Shown here piece after piece: positions 26,667 through 36,572 of a DNA stretch of 64,000 nucleotides. Position numbers and translations under genes: made by a program. This DNA comes from Noviluteimonas caseinilytica (GTDB taxonomy: Bacteria > Pseudomonadota > Gammaproteobacteria > Xanthomonadales > Xanthomonadaceae): positions 434,001 to 498,000 of the forward strand of contig NZ_AP024545.1 in assembly GCF_018406605.1 (NCBI RefSeq), given 5' to 3'. The notes beneath the pieces were generated by a model, which worked only from the letters and a program-made list of their open reading frames with translations, ran no database searches and was not told the origin of the DNA. The first letter of the stretch is position 1, and every line of letters begins with the position of its first letter.

Positions 26667-27068
26667 ATGGACCAGCAGGCGAAGGGCACGTTCGAAGTGA
26701 AGCGCAGTATGGAACCGGGCTGCGACCTGGGCGACGGCGTGGAAGCCGGGCATTTCCGCTTCGACAAGACGTTCGCCGGGCCACTGGAGGCGACCAGCGT
26801 GGTGCACATGCTGGCGGTGGGGTCGCCGCAGGCGGGATCGGCCGGTTACGTGGCGGTGGAACGCGTGAAGGGGACGCTGGACGGACGCAGCGGCACGTTC
26901 TTCTTCCAGCACAGCGGCGTGATGGACCGCGGCAAGGCAACGCTGGCGTTGAGCGTGGTGCCGGATTCCGGCACCGACGCACTGGCGGGATTGCACGGCA
27001 CGATGGCCATCGACATCACCGACGGCCAGCACTTCTACACGTTCGATTACGGCTTCCGCGACGCCTGA
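26667..27068 (+). CDS. DUF3224-family protein
   Basis: The 133-aa protein matches the DUF3224 beta-barrel pattern (allene-oxide-cyclase-like): KGTFEVKRS, then DKTFAGPLEATSV, VERVKGTLDGRSGTF and a C-terminal YTFDYGF strand. The enzymatic role of DUF3224 proteins is not known. An AAGGAG site at 26654-26659 places the start at 26667 rather than at the in-frame ATG at 26640. Its last 22 bp overlap the convergent NTF2-like lipoprotein gene. Confidence 0.82.
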   Translation: MDQQAKGTFEVKRSMEPGCDLGDGVEAGHFRFDKTFAGPLEATSVVHMLAVGSPQAGSAGYVAVERVKGTLDGRSGTFFFQHSGVMDRGKATLALSVVPDSGTDALAGLHGTMAIDITDGQHFYTFDYGFRDA

Positions 27069-27550
27069 GCGTTGCTCGCTTCGGGCATGGCCGAGGAATG
27101 GTGGCTGGTGATGCGCCACGCGCCGTCTTCGAAGGCGTACGTGTAGGTGTAGCGCGCGTGCGTCTGCGAGCCGTCGCCGAAGGTGAAGGTGTACAGGCCG
27201 GCGTCGACCGCCGAATTGCAGCCGAGGAAGACGCGGCGTTCGTCGATGTGGCCCGACGGATGCTTGGCCTGGAAATGCTTGAAGTAATCGAGCTTCTGCT
27301 CGCGCGTGTAGCGTGGCACGTCGGAGAGCGTGGGCAGCAGCACCGAGTCGTCGGCGTACAGCGCGACGACCTCCGTGGCCGGCTTGTGTTCCAGCGCTTC
27401 TTCCCAGCGATCGAACAATGCGGCCACGCCGGCGTCGTCGATGGGGGCGCAGGTGTTGGCGGCCTGCGGCTGCGAAGCGGGCCTGGTGCAGCCTGGCAGC
27501 AAAACAAGCGCGACGACAACGACGCCGGCGCGCATCACGGTGATCAACAT
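27047..27550 (-). CDS. NTF2/SnoaL-like lipoprotein (SgcJ/EcaC-type)
   Basis: The 167-aa product has a lipobox (LLPGC, Cys21) and should be a lipoprotein. The mature part is an NTF2-like cone fold: a VAALFDRWEEALEHKPATEVVALY helix-rich start, DSVLLPTLSDVPR, a YFKHFQAKHP helix, then strands ending in GAWRITSHHSSAMP. The SgcJ/EcaC group has that C-terminal strand pattern, but the reaction, if any, is unknown. It overlaps the DUF3224 gene by 22 bp, convergently. Confidence 0.75.
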   Translation of the reverse strand: MLITVMRAGVVVVALVLLPGCTRPASQPQAANTCAPIDDAGVAALFDRWEEALEHKPATEVVALYADDSVLLPTLSDVPRYTREQKLDYFKHFQAKHPSGHIDERRVFLGCNSAVDAGLYTFTFGDGSQTHARYTYTYAFEDGAWRITSHHSSAMPEASNAQASRKP

Positions 27551-27654
27551 CGACGACCCCTCGCATGGCCCGTTGCAGGCCGGTGCGCGAGGCTAGCGCC
27601 GGGACTGCGCGTGCGTCATGCAGCACGCGTCCCGGCGCGAACGCGATCGCTCCG

Positions 27655-29799
27655 TCATTCGGACGGCAGGTTCATTTCCTTCAGCAGGTGCGGCGCGGGA
27701 TAGACCTTCGCGAGCAGCCAGCGCAGGTAGCGCATGTCGACGTGGATCGCGCGCTTGTAGCGCGGATCGAACATCCAGCTGGCGCTCACCGCTTCCCAGT
27801 TGCTGTCGAAGTTCAGGCCGATCAGCTTGCCGTCGGCGTCGAGCACGGGCGAACCGGAATTGCCGCCGGTGGTGTCGAGGTTGGTCATCAGGTCGACGGT
27901 CTGTGTCTTGAGGACAGGATCGGCGGTGGTGCCGAAGTCGCCCTTCGCGATCGCGTCGAGCAAGGGCTTCGGTGCGTCGAACGGCGCCTTGCCGGTGTGC
28001 TTCTCGACGATGCCCTGCACGGTGGTGAGCGGGCGGTAGTCGATGCCGTCGCGCGGCGACATCGGGCTGATGCGGCCGTAGCTCACGCGCAGCGTGGAGT
28101 TGGCATCGGGGTACACGGCGCGGCCCTGCGACTTGCGGTACGCGATGAGCGCGCGCATGTACGCCGGGCGCAGGCGCAGCAGTTCGCCTTCGCGCTGCTT
28201 GCTCTCTTCTTCGATGCGCATGTACGCGGGCAGCAGCGCCTTCGCGGCGACGAGCATCGGATCCGGGTCGGTGGCGACATTGGATTCGCGCTGCATCAGC
28301 GAGGTGCGCACGGCTTCGTCGCCGAGCTTCGTGCCGGCGTAGAGCGCGTCGAGCTTCGCGGTCACCTGCGCCTGCGTGGTGCCGAACACCTGGTCGAATT
28401 CCGGCAGGTGCTGCGCGGCCGGCAAGGCGAGGTACTGGCGCAGCAGGTCGGCGAGGATCGCCTTCTCCACGGTCGGGCTGTAACGACGCTGCACCTGCTT
28501 GAGCGTGCCGGCGATCAGCGTTTCGTCGCGCAGCTGGTAGCCGGATTCGCGTTCGGCGTCGGGCTTGGTGCGTTCGATCGCCAGGCGCTGCACGGTGAGT
28601 GCGGCACGCAGCACTTGCGTCATCGCGCGGATGGCGCCGACCAGCTGGTCGCGGTCGCGCATCGCCATCGCATTTTTCAGCTGCGCTTGCGCGGCGTCGA
28701 TGTCGCGGCGCGTGGCGGCGGCGTCGGGTTGCTTGCCGAGCCAGGCGAGCATCGCGGATTCGTCCTGCTGGCGCACGTGGATCGCGTCGCTGCGGCGCAG
28801 GCCGTCGAGTTCGCCCTGCGCGCGCTTGAGGTTGTTCTTCAGGCTCTGCACCTGCGAGGCGTAGGCGACCTTCGCGTTCGCGTCGGGCTTGGCGGCGGCG
28901 TCGATGGTGCCGATGAGGCCGTCGTACAGCGCGACGCGCGAGGGCAGCTGCCATTCGATCTGGTTCGCGAATTCCGACGCCATGCGGTGGCGGAACGTCA
29001 CGCCCGGATAGCCGGCGAGCATCGCGAAGTCGCCGTCCTTCACATTGCGCGTGGACACCTGCAGGTGGGCGGGCGGTGCGTACGGCACGTTGTCGGGCGA
29101 ATAGTCGGCGGGCTTGCCGTCCTTGCCGACGTAGGCGCGCAGCAGCGTGAAGTCGCCGGTGTGGCGCGGCCACACGAAGTTGTCGATTTCGTCGCCGTAG
29201 TTGCCTATCGCCTGCGGCGGTGCGTACACCAGGCGGATGTCGCGCAGTTCGAGCTGGCGGATGAGGTAGAAGTCGGTGCCGTAATCCATGTTCGCAACGC
29301 TGCAGCGGTAGCCCGCGTCGCTTTCGCACTTGGCGACGGCCTGCTTGGTGGCGGCGTCGATGGCGTCGTAGTACGCCCGGCCCTGCTTCCCGCGCGCGTT
29401 GGCGAGGATGGTGTCGGTGATGCGGTCGAAGCCCGTGGTGACGAGCACGCGGTAGTCCGGGCTGGCCGGGAGTTCGCCGGCGCGGTCGGCGGCGATGAAG
29501 CCGTTCGCGATGAGGTCGCGGTCGGGCTTGCTGTTGTACTGGATGACGCCGAACGCGACGTGGTGGTTGGTCAGCACCAGGCCGTCCTGCGAGACGAACG
29601 CGCCGGTCGCGCCGCCCACCTTCACGACGGCGCTCATCGGCGGCTTCGTCAGGTCGGCGAGGTCCGCCGGGTTGCCCTTGAACCCGGCGGCGCGCAGTTG
29701 CGCCGCGATGTCGGGCAGTTGCGAGGGCATCCACATGCCTTCGTCGGCCTGGGCCGAGGCGGAAAGGAGCAGCAGGGACGCAAGGAGCGGTCGGCGCAT
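27655..29799 (-). CDS. exported S46-family dipeptidyl-peptidase (DPP7/DPP11-like)
   Basis: A 714-aa clan PA serine exopeptidase with a Sec signal peptide cut near SAQA/DE (residue 18). The catalytic His lies in TNHHVAFG (His79/80), the acid is probably in PRHTGDF, and the nucleophile is Ser648 in GGNSGSP. The helical lid between the barrels gives dipeptidyl-peptidase activity. Eighteen residues after the nucleophile, at the S1-specificity position (Gly in DPP7, Arg or Ser in DPP11), it has Ser666. That favours a DPP11-like preference for Asp/Glu at P1. It acts in the periplasm on peptides. Confidence 0.92.
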   Translation of the reverse strand: MRRPLLASLLLLSASAQADEGMWMPSQLPDIAAQLRAAGFKGNPADLADLTKPPMSAVVKVGGATGAFVSQDGLVLTNHHVAFGVIQYNSKPDRDLIANGFIAADRAGELPASPDYRVLVTTGFDRITDTILANARGKQGRAYYDAIDAATKQAVAKCESDAGYRCSVANMDYGTDFYLIRQLELRDIRLVYAPPQAIGNYGDEIDNFVWPRHTGDFTLLRAYVGKDGKPADYSPDNVPYAPPAHLQVSTRNVKDGDFAMLAGYPGVTFRHRMASEFANQIEWQLPSRVALYDGLIGTIDAAAKPDANAKVAYASQVQSLKNNLKRAQGELDGLRRSDAIHVRQQDESAMLAWLGKQPDAAATRRDIDAAQAQLKNAMAMRDRDQLVGAIRAMTQVLRAALTVQRLAIERTKPDAERESGYQLRDETLIAGTLKQVQRRYSPTVEKAILADLLRQYLALPAAQHLPEFDQVFGTTQAQVTAKLDALYAGTKLGDEAVRTSLMQRESNVATDPDPMLVAAKALLPAYMRIEEESKQREGELLRLRPAYMRALIAYRKSQGRAVYPDANSTLRVSYGRISPMSPRDGIDYRPLTTVQGIVEKHTGKAPFDAPKPLLDAIAKGDFGTTADPVLKTQTVDLMTNLDTTGGNSGSPVLDADGKLIGLNFDSNWEAVSASWMFDPRYKRAIHVDMRYLRWLLAKVYPAPHLLKEMNLPSE

Positions 29800-29934
29800 G
29801 GCGGGTCCGGTTGGAGGAATGAAGATGGGAGCGGGGTTCGCGCGTGAACCCGGGACGATACGGGCTCCGTGGCGGCCGTTGCAAAGGACGTCGGTCACGG
29901 TCCGCGCGTCACCGGCCGGCCCGGGCCCGCGCCG

Positions 29935-29940
29935 TATAAT
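29935..29940 (+). promoter_or_regulatory. consensus -10 element of tdh-kbl
   Basis: A perfect TATAAT lies 33 nt before the tdh ATG in very GC-rich DNA. No matching -35 is seen 16-18 bp upstream, so an activator may be involved. Confidence 0.5.
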
Positions 29941-29973
29941 CCCGCCCCTCTTTCGCACTCCGCGGCCGCACCG

Positions 29974-31005
29974 ATGACGATGATGAAAGCGCTGGTCAAG
30001 CGCGAAGCCGGCAAGGGCATCTGGATGGAAGACGTGCCCGTGCCGGCGCCGGGCCCGAACGAAGTCCTGATCAAGCTGGAAAAGACCGCGATCTGCGGCA
30101 CCGACCTGCACATCTACCTGTGGGACGAGTGGAGCCAGCGCACGATCAAGCCGGGCCTGGTGATCGGGCACGAGTTCGTGGGCCGAATCGTCGACCTCGG
30201 GCCGGGCGTGTCGGGCTATTCGGTGGGCCAGCGCGTGTCGGCCGAAGGCCACATCGTCTGCGGCCATTGCCGCAACTGCCGCGCCGGTCGCCAGCACCTG
30301 TGCCCCAACACCGTGGGCATCGGCGTGAACCGCAACGGCGCGTTCGCCGAATACATCGTGATGCCGGCCAGCAACCTGTGGCCCATCCCGGACCAGATCC
30401 CGAGCGAGCTGGCCGCGTTCTTCGATCCCTATGGCAACGCGGCGCATTGCGCGCTGGAATTCGACGTGGTCGGCGAAGACGTGCTGATCACCGGCGCCGG
30501 CCCGATCGGCATCATCGCCGCGGGTATCTGCAAGCACATCGGTGCGCGCAACGTGGTGGTCACCGACGTCAACGACTTCCGCCTCAAGCTCGCCGCCGAC
30601 ATGGGCGCCACGCGCGTGGTCAACGTCACCAACACGTCGCTGAAGGACGTGATGGCCGACCTGCACATGGAAGGCTTCGACGTGGGCCTGGAGATGAGCG
30701 GCAATCCGCGCGCGTTCAACGACATGCTCGATTGCATGTACCACGGCGGCAAGATCGCGATGCTCGGCATCATGCCGAAGGGCGCGGGCGCCGACTGGGA
30801 CAAGGTGATCTTCAAGGGCCTCACGCTGCAGGGCATCTACGGCCGGCGCATGTACGAGACCTGGTACAAGATGACGCAGCTGGTGCTCGGGGGCTTCCCG
30901 CTCGGCAAGGTGCTCACGCACCAGTTGCCGATCGACGAATTCCAGAAGGGCTTCGACCTGATGGAATCGGGCAAGGCCGGCAAGGTCGTGCTGAGCTGGA
31001 ACTGA
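29974..31005 (+). CDS. tdh: L-threonine 3-dehydrogenase
   Basis: A 343-aa zinc-dependent medium-chain dehydrogenase oxidising L-threonine to 2-amino-3-ketobutyrate with NAD+. The catalytic zinc region CGTDLHIYLWDEWS and GHEFVG are present. The structural zinc site has four cysteines in CGHCRNCRAGRQHLC, and the Rossmann loop is ITGAGPIGIIAAG. Starts MTMMKALVK; the real start could be the second or third Met (29980 or 29983). kbl follows after 5 bp and finishes the pathway. Confidence 0.96.
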   Translation: MTMMKALVKREAGKGIWMEDVPVPAPGPNEVLIKLEKTAICGTDLHIYLWDEWSQRTIKPGLVIGHEFVGRIVDLGPGVSGYSVGQRVSAEGHIVCGHCRNCRAGRQHLCPNTVGIGVNRNGAFAEYIVMPASNLWPIPDQIPSELAAFFDPYGNAAHCALEFDVVGEDVLITGAGPIGIIAAGICKHIGARNVVVTDVNDFRLKLAADMGATRVVNVTNTSLKDVMADLHMEGFDVGLEMSGNPRAFNDMLDCMYHGGKIAMLGIMPKGAGADWDKVIFKGLTLQGIYGRRMYETWYKMTQLVLGGFPLGKVLTHQLPIDEFQKGFDLMESGKAGKVVLSWN

Positions 31006-31010
31006 CGACC

Positions 31011-32204
<1,194 letters not shown>

Positions 32205-32210
32205 CGGGTT

Positions 32211-32939
32211 TCAGTCGCCGCGCAATGCGGCGACTTCCGTTTCGGTCAGCGGGCGCCATGCGCCCTTCGCGAGATCGCCGAGTTCCAGCGGGCCGATCGC
32301 GACGCGCACCAGGCGCAACACGTCGAAATCGAACGCGGCCAATAGACGTCGGATCTGCCGGTTGCGGCCTTCGTCCAAAACGATGTCGAGCCACGCGGTG
32401 CGATCGCCTGCGCGCAGCAGCGCGATGGACTTGGCGTGCAACGGTTCGCCGTCGGCGAGGATGCCGTCGGCGAGCGCGTCGAGCGTGTCGTCGTCCGGGC
32501 GGCGATCGACCTGCACGTGGTAGCGCTTGTCGGGACCGGTCGCGGGATCGGTGATGCGCGCGGCCCACGCGGGATCGTTGGAGAACAGCAGCAGGCCTTC
32601 GCTGGCCTTGTCGAGGCGGCCCACGGGGGCGATCCAAGGCAGGCCGGCGGATTCGAAACAGGTATAGACGGTGTCGCGGTCGTGCTCGTCGCGCGCGGTG
32701 GTCACCAGGCCGCGCGGCTTGTTGAGCACGAGGTAGAGCGGCGCGGCGGCGTCGAGCGGTTGCTCGTCCACCGTGATCCGGTGGCGGCCGGCGATCGTTG
32801 GGAATTCGGGATCACGCACGATGCGCCCGTCGACGCGCACACGGCCCGCGCGGATCCATTCGGCGGCCTGCGTGCGCGAACACACGCCGCGCTTGGACAG
32901 CGCGCGTGCAAGGCCGTGGCGGGGCGTGGCGCCGGGCAC
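32211..32939 (-). CDS. 16S/23S rRNA pseudouridine synthase (RsuA/RluB/RluE/RluF family)
   Basis: About 242 aa. An N-terminal S4 RNA-binding domain (ARALSKRGVCSRTQAAEW) is followed by the RsuA-type catalytic core with LVLNKPRGLVTT, the catalytic Asp in PVGRLDKASEGLLL, and EGRNRQIRRLL. Only a GTG at 32939 gives a sensible N-terminus (MPGATPRHGL), 18 bp after the preceding EF-hand-like gene. The substrate uridine (RsuA, RluB, RluE or RluF type) cannot be fixed from sequence alone. It is convergent with kbl. Confidence 0.85.
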   Translation of the reverse strand: MPGATPRHGLARALSKRGVCSRTQAAEWIRAGRVRVDGRIVRDPEFPTIAGRHRITVDEQPLDAAAPLYLVLNKPRGLVTTARDEHDRDTVYTCFESAGLPWIAPVGRLDKASEGLLLFSNDPAWAARITDPATGPDKRYHVQVDRRPDDDTLDALADGILADGEPLHAKSIALLRAGDRTAWLDIVLDEGRNRQIRRLLAAFDFDVLRLVRVAIGPLELGDLAKGAWRPLTETEVAALRGD

Positions 32940-32956
32940 GGCGGATGCAGAGTGGG

Positions 32957-33535
32957 TTACTTCGCGCCGTCCGGCTTGGTGGGCGGCTTCGGCGTGGCGG
33001 GCGTCGTCGTGGTCGACGGCGCGGCCGTGGGCGTCGTGCCCGGTGCGGCGTCCGTGGGCGTCGGCGCCGCGGGTGCGGTTGCAGCACCCCCGCCCTTCGC
33101 CACGCGCACGCCACGTGCCTTCATCCACTGGTCGAACTCTTCGGCCGTCATGCGCTTGCCGTTCTGGTTCATGTCGAACCGCCACGGCGTGTTGTCGAAC
33201 TGCGTCTTCGGCTTGTACGTGGCCGGATCGATCACGCCGTTCGCCGCCGGCGTGCCGGGCGATGCGGCGGGCATGGCGTTGGCGACGTTGCGGCAGCCTT
33301 CCAGGCGCAGGCGCAGCAGGACGTTGTCGACCGACTGCGCTTCGTCGAAGGCCTGCGCGAGAACGCCGGTGGGCGCGCCGAGCTGGTGGCTGGGCGCGGT
33401 GAATTCGGGCGCGACGGCGGGCAGCACGGTGGGCTGCACCGGCAGTGCGCGCGCGGTGATCGCGCAATTGTCGGACTGTGCGTGGGCAAGGCCCGCGAGA
33501 CTGAACAGGGCAACCGCGATCAATGCACGCGACAT
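32957..33535 (-). CDS. secreted hypothetical protein with Pro/Thr-rich tail
   Basis: A 192-aa product with a Sec signal peptide (about 1-19, cut at AHAQ). The middle part is helical and contains two cysteines (DNCAIT and EGCRNV). Then comes WRFDMNQNGKRMTAEEFDQWM, which looks like a degenerate EF-hand lacking part of the DxDxDG set. The last 45 residues are a low-complexity Pro/Thr/Ala tail, typical of envelope linkers. A GAGGAG ribosome-binding site fixes the start at 33535 rather than 33589. No function can be assigned. Confidence 0.7.
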   Translation of the reverse strand: MSRALIAVALFSLAGLAHAQSDNCAITARALPVQPTVLPAVAPEFTAPSHQLGAPTGVLAQAFDEAQSVDNVLLRLRLEGCRNVANAMPAASPGTPAANGVIDPATYKPKTQFDNTPWRFDMNQNGKRMTAEEFDQWMKARGVRVAKGGGAATAPAAPTPTDAAPGTTPTAAPSTTTTPATPKPPTKPDGAK

Positions 33536-33639
33536 GATGTTTCTCCTCGAAGGCGACGCGAGTGTAGGTGCGGGGATCGCATCGAACAACCGCAGCGATC
33601 ACAGCTTGCGCGCTTGCACGCGACGTTCGCGAAAAAAGA

Positions 33640-33682
33640 ACCGCAAAAAGAAGAAGCCCGGCACGAGGCCGGGCTTCCTTTT
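33640..33682 (-). terminator. Rho-independent terminator of the OmpA-family gene
   Basis: GAAGCCCGGC and GCCGGGCTTC (33653-33662 and 33668-33677) form a 10-bp stem with a 5-nt loop. On the minus strand it is followed by TTCTTTTT, 27 bp beyond the stop. Confidence 0.88.
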
Positions 33683-33703
33683 GTTGCTTGGAGCTTCGAA
33701 CGC

Positions 33704-34813
33704 TTAGTTCTGGACGTTCAGCTCGGTGCGGCGGTTGCGCGCACGGCCTTCCGGATTGTCCGAACCGTCTTCGTTCGTGTTCGGCGCGATCGGGCGGCTC
33801 TCGCCGTAACCGTTCGGGCCCACCAGGCGCGCGGCGTCGACGCCGTTGCTGGTCAGGTAGTCGTACACGGCCTTGGCGCGACGCTCCGACAGCGACTGGT
33901 TGTAGGCATCGGTGCCGACGGAGTCGGTGTGACCGGCGACTTCAACCTTCAGGTCGGGGTAGCGCTTCAGGATTTCGACGGCTTCGCCGAGGATCGCCAC
34001 CGCGTCCGGACGGAGCGTCGACTTGTCGAAGTCGAAGTTCACACCCTTCAGGTCGATGGAGACCGGCACCGGGCAGCCGTCCGGACCGATGGTCTGGCCA
34101 GCCTGCGAACCGGGGCACTTGTCGTCGCAGTTGTTGACGCCGTCGCCGTCATCGTCCGCATCGGCGCACGACGGGGCGGCCGGGGCCGGGGCAACCGGGG
34201 CCGACGGCTCCGGTCCGAGGGCCACGGTCAGGCCGACCGAAGCCAGCAGGTCCGTGAAGTAGTCTTCCTGCGTCTGGGCCGAACGGGCCTGGACGTCGTC
34301 GAAATCGATGCGCGTGCCGACTTCCGTACGGAGGTCAACGCGGCCGAAGTCGAACTGGAGACCGGCGCCGAGGTTGACGGCGACGTTGTTGTCTTCATGC
34401 TGCGCCGGGAACCCATCGCTCGGGGTGCCGAACGCCGGGTCGCGCACGAACTCTTCTTCGTGACGCTGCCAGCCCAGGCCCATGCGGATGTACGGCCACC
34501 ACTTGGAGTCGACGCTGCGGAAGTGGTAACGGGCATCGGCCGACACGCCGTACTGGCTCCACCACAGGTTCGGGTTGGAGGACTTGTCCGGGTTCTGGTA
34601 GTTCAGTTCTGCTTCGACCGACCAGTTCGGGTTCAGGAACTTGCCGAAGCCGAGGGTGGCGAAAATGGAATCTTCGGTATCACGGTCCGTGTCCTGGAAA
34701 TTGACGCCGGTCGAACCGGAGACATACCAGCGGTCGTCGAAGTCCTGCGCAGAAGCGGCCTGGGCGACGCCAAGACCACCCAGCAGCGCGGCGCAGAGGA
34801 GTTTCTTGTTCAT
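33704..34813 (-). CDS. OmpA-family outer membrane protein
   Basis: A 369-aa protein with a Sec signal peptide (about 1-22, AAS-AQ). It has an eight-strand beta-barrel of roughly 190 residues rich in aromatic strand ends, then an Ala/Pro hinge and a short thrombospondin type 3-like calcium loop (CADADDDGDGVNNCDDKC). The C-terminal OmpA peptidoglycan-binding domain has VNFDFDKSTLRPDA, VAGHTDSVGTDAYNQSLSERRA and GYGESRPIAPN. It anchors the outer membrane to peptidoglycan and may form pores, as OprF does. Transcribed alone, with a strong terminator. Confidence 0.93.
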   Translation of the reverse strand: MNKKLLCAALLGGLGVAQAASAQDFDDRWYVSGSTGVNFQDTDRDTEDSIFATLGFGKFLNPNWSVEAELNYQNPDKSSNPNLWWSQYGVSADARYHFRSVDSKWWPYIRMGLGWQRHEEEFVRDPAFGTPSDGFPAQHEDNNVAVNLGAGLQFDFGRVDLRTEVGTRIDFDDVQARSAQTQEDYFTDLLASVGLTVALGPEPSAPVAPAPAAPSCADADDDGDGVNNCDDKCPGSQAGQTIGPDGCPVPVSIDLKGVNFDFDKSTLRPDAVAILGEAVEILKRYPDLKVEVAGHTDSVGTDAYNQSLSERRAKAVYDYLTSNGVDAARLVGPNGYGESRPIAPNTNEDGSDNPEGRARNRRTELNVQN

Positions 34814-34909
34814 GTTCAGCTCCTTGATCAGGGTAAAGAAACATCGTTTTTTCGTTCAGACGGCCGCATGTCCGCACGGCTTGGATTCAAACTTATGACG
34901 GGCCGCATG

Positions 34910-34950
34910 AAGGCCTTGTTAACGCTAGCATAACAGTTGACCGGGTGCCA
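34910..34950 (-). promoter_or_regulatory. putative promoter region of the OmpA-family gene
   Basis: An AT-rich patch upstream of the gene holds minus-strand TTGGCA and a TATGCTAGCG -10-like region, but their spacing is imperfect. The leader of about 100 nt is long and AT-rich. Confidence 0.3.
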
Positions 34951-34971
34951 ACCCCTGCTGCATGCGGAATT

Positions 34972-36423
34972 CTATACCCGGTAAAGATTCAGGAAATCCG
35001 AGATGGACATGGCTTCGAGCTCGGCCGGCTTGGCGGCGAGGGCCATCAGGCGGTCGGCCTGGGCGGCCGGCAGGTGGGCCCGGTTGGCGGCCTGGAACTT
35101 CGCCATCAGCACCGGGATGCCTTCGGCCCGGCGCTTGCGGTGGCCGATCGGATAGTCGATGGACACCAGGTCCGTGCTGGTGCCGTCCTTGAAGAACACC
35201 TGCACCGAGTTGCCGATGTAGCGCTTGTCGGGGTCGAAGTAGTCCTTCGTGAACTGCGGGTTCTCCTTCACGACCATCTTTTCACGCAGGGCGTCGATGC
35301 GCGGGTCGGCGGCGATGTCGTCGTTGTAGTCGTCGGCGGTGAGGCGGCCGAAGATCAGCGGCACGGCCACCATGTACTGCAGGCAGTGGTCGCGGTCGGC
35401 GTAGTTGGCCAGCGGGCCGGTCTTGTCGATGATGCGGACGCCGGCTTCCTGGGTCTGCAGCTCGATGCGTTCGATGTCGGCGATGCGCGCCTTCACCTGC
35501 GGATGCAGCTGCATCGCGCACTCCACGGCCGTCTGCGCATGGAATTCGGCGGGGAAGCTGATCTTGAACAGGACGTTTTCCATCACGTAGCTGCCGAACG
35601 GGCGCTCGAACTGGAATTCCTTGCCCTTGAACGCAACGTCGTAGAACCCCCAGGTCTTCGCGCTCAGCGCGCTCGGATAGCCCACCACCTTCTTCTGCAC
35701 GGCGTTGAGCGCGTGCGTGACGGCGCGGCGGCAGGCGTCGCCCGCGGCCCAGCTCTTGCGCGGGCCCGTGTTGGGCGCGTGGCGGTAGGTGCGCAGCACG
35801 CCGTTGTCGATCCAGGAGTGCGAGACGGCGGTGATGATTTCGTCCTTCGTGCCGCCCAGCATGGCGGTGGCCACGGCGGTGGACGCCAGGCGGACCAGGA
35901 TCACGTGGTCCAGGCCGACCCGGTTGAACGAGTTCTGCAGCGCGTACACGCCCTGGATCTCGTGCGCCTTGATCGCCCAGCCCAGCACGTCGCGCACGGT
36001 GATCTTGTTGCCGTCGCCGCGCAGCGCTTCGCGGTTCATCCAGTCGGCCACGGCGAGGATCGCGCCGAGGTTGTCGGACGGATGGCCCCACTCGGCGGCG
36101 AGCCAGGTGTCGTTGAAGTCGAGCCAGCGCACCAGCGTGCCGATGTTGAAGGCGGCCTGCACCGGATCCAGTTCGAACGAGGTGCCCGGCACCAGCGCGC
36201 CGCCCGGCAGCGTGGCGCCCGGCACGATCGGACCGAGGTGCTTCACGCAGCCCTCGAACTTCATCGCCAGCATCGCGCAGGCCAGCGAGTCGAGCAGCAT
36301 GTGGCGCGCGGTGTCGAAGGCTTCCTGCGACTCGATCTTGTAGTCGAGGACGTAATCGGCGATGTCGACCATCGGCTGGTCGGGGTTCGGGCGGACGGCG
36401 GAGCGGACGTCGGAATGGCTCAT
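34972..36423 (-). CDS. prpD: 2-methylcitrate dehydratase
   Basis: A 483-aa MmgE/PrpD-family dehydratase, the same length as E. coli PrpD. It converts 2-methylcitrate to 2-methylaconitate in propionate oxidation. Conserved parts are DSLACAMLAM, WLDFNDTWLAAEWGHPSDN and YRHAPNTGPRKSWAAGD. The ATG at 36423 begins MSHSDVRS. It stands alone, 5 kb from prpC and prpB and with oppositely oriented genes between. No acnD/prpF is present in the window; an iron-sulfur aconitase elsewhere would complete the cycle. Confidence 0.94.
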   Translation of the reverse strand: MSHSDVRSAVRPNPDQPMVDIADYVLDYKIESQEAFDTARHMLLDSLACAMLAMKFEGCVKHLGPIVPGATLPGGALVPGTSFELDPVQAAFNIGTLVRWLDFNDTWLAAEWGHPSDNLGAILAVADWMNREALRGDGNKITVRDVLGWAIKAHEIQGVYALQNSFNRVGLDHVILVRLASTAVATAMLGGTKDEIITAVSHSWIDNGVLRTYRHAPNTGPRKSWAAGDACRRAVTHALNAVQKKVVGYPSALSAKTWGFYDVAFKGKEFQFERPFGSYVMENVLFKISFPAEFHAQTAVECAMQLHPQVKARIADIERIELQTQEAGVRIIDKTGPLANYADRDHCLQYMVAVPLIFGRLTADDYNDDIAADPRIDALREKMVVKENPQFTKDYFDPDKRYIGNSVQVFFKDGTSTDLVSIDYPIGHRKRRAEGIPVLMAKFQAANRAHLPAAQADRLMALAAKPAELEAMSISDFLNLYRV

Positions 36424-36572
36424 GCGGGCATCGGTGGCGGAGGGGAGCCGCGCATTTTGCCAGACGTCGCCGCCCGCGACGTCCCCGACCATCGGTTTTG
36501 CGCTGCGCGGCGTTGCGTGCGCGCAACGCACCTACGCACCTGTCGAGCTTGGATGCGGCCCGATGAGCGCGC

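Noticed and set aside
26484..27626. N-terminal extension of serA in the same frame
   Set aside because: The upstream part lacks dehydrogenase features and crosses the DUF3224 gene. The family N-terminus begins at 26483.
27565..29847. 760-codon plus-strand frame opposite the S46 peptidase
   Set aside because: Typical GC-rich antisense frame with repetitive Arg/Ala/His composition. The minus strand encodes a complete S46 enzyme with all motifs.
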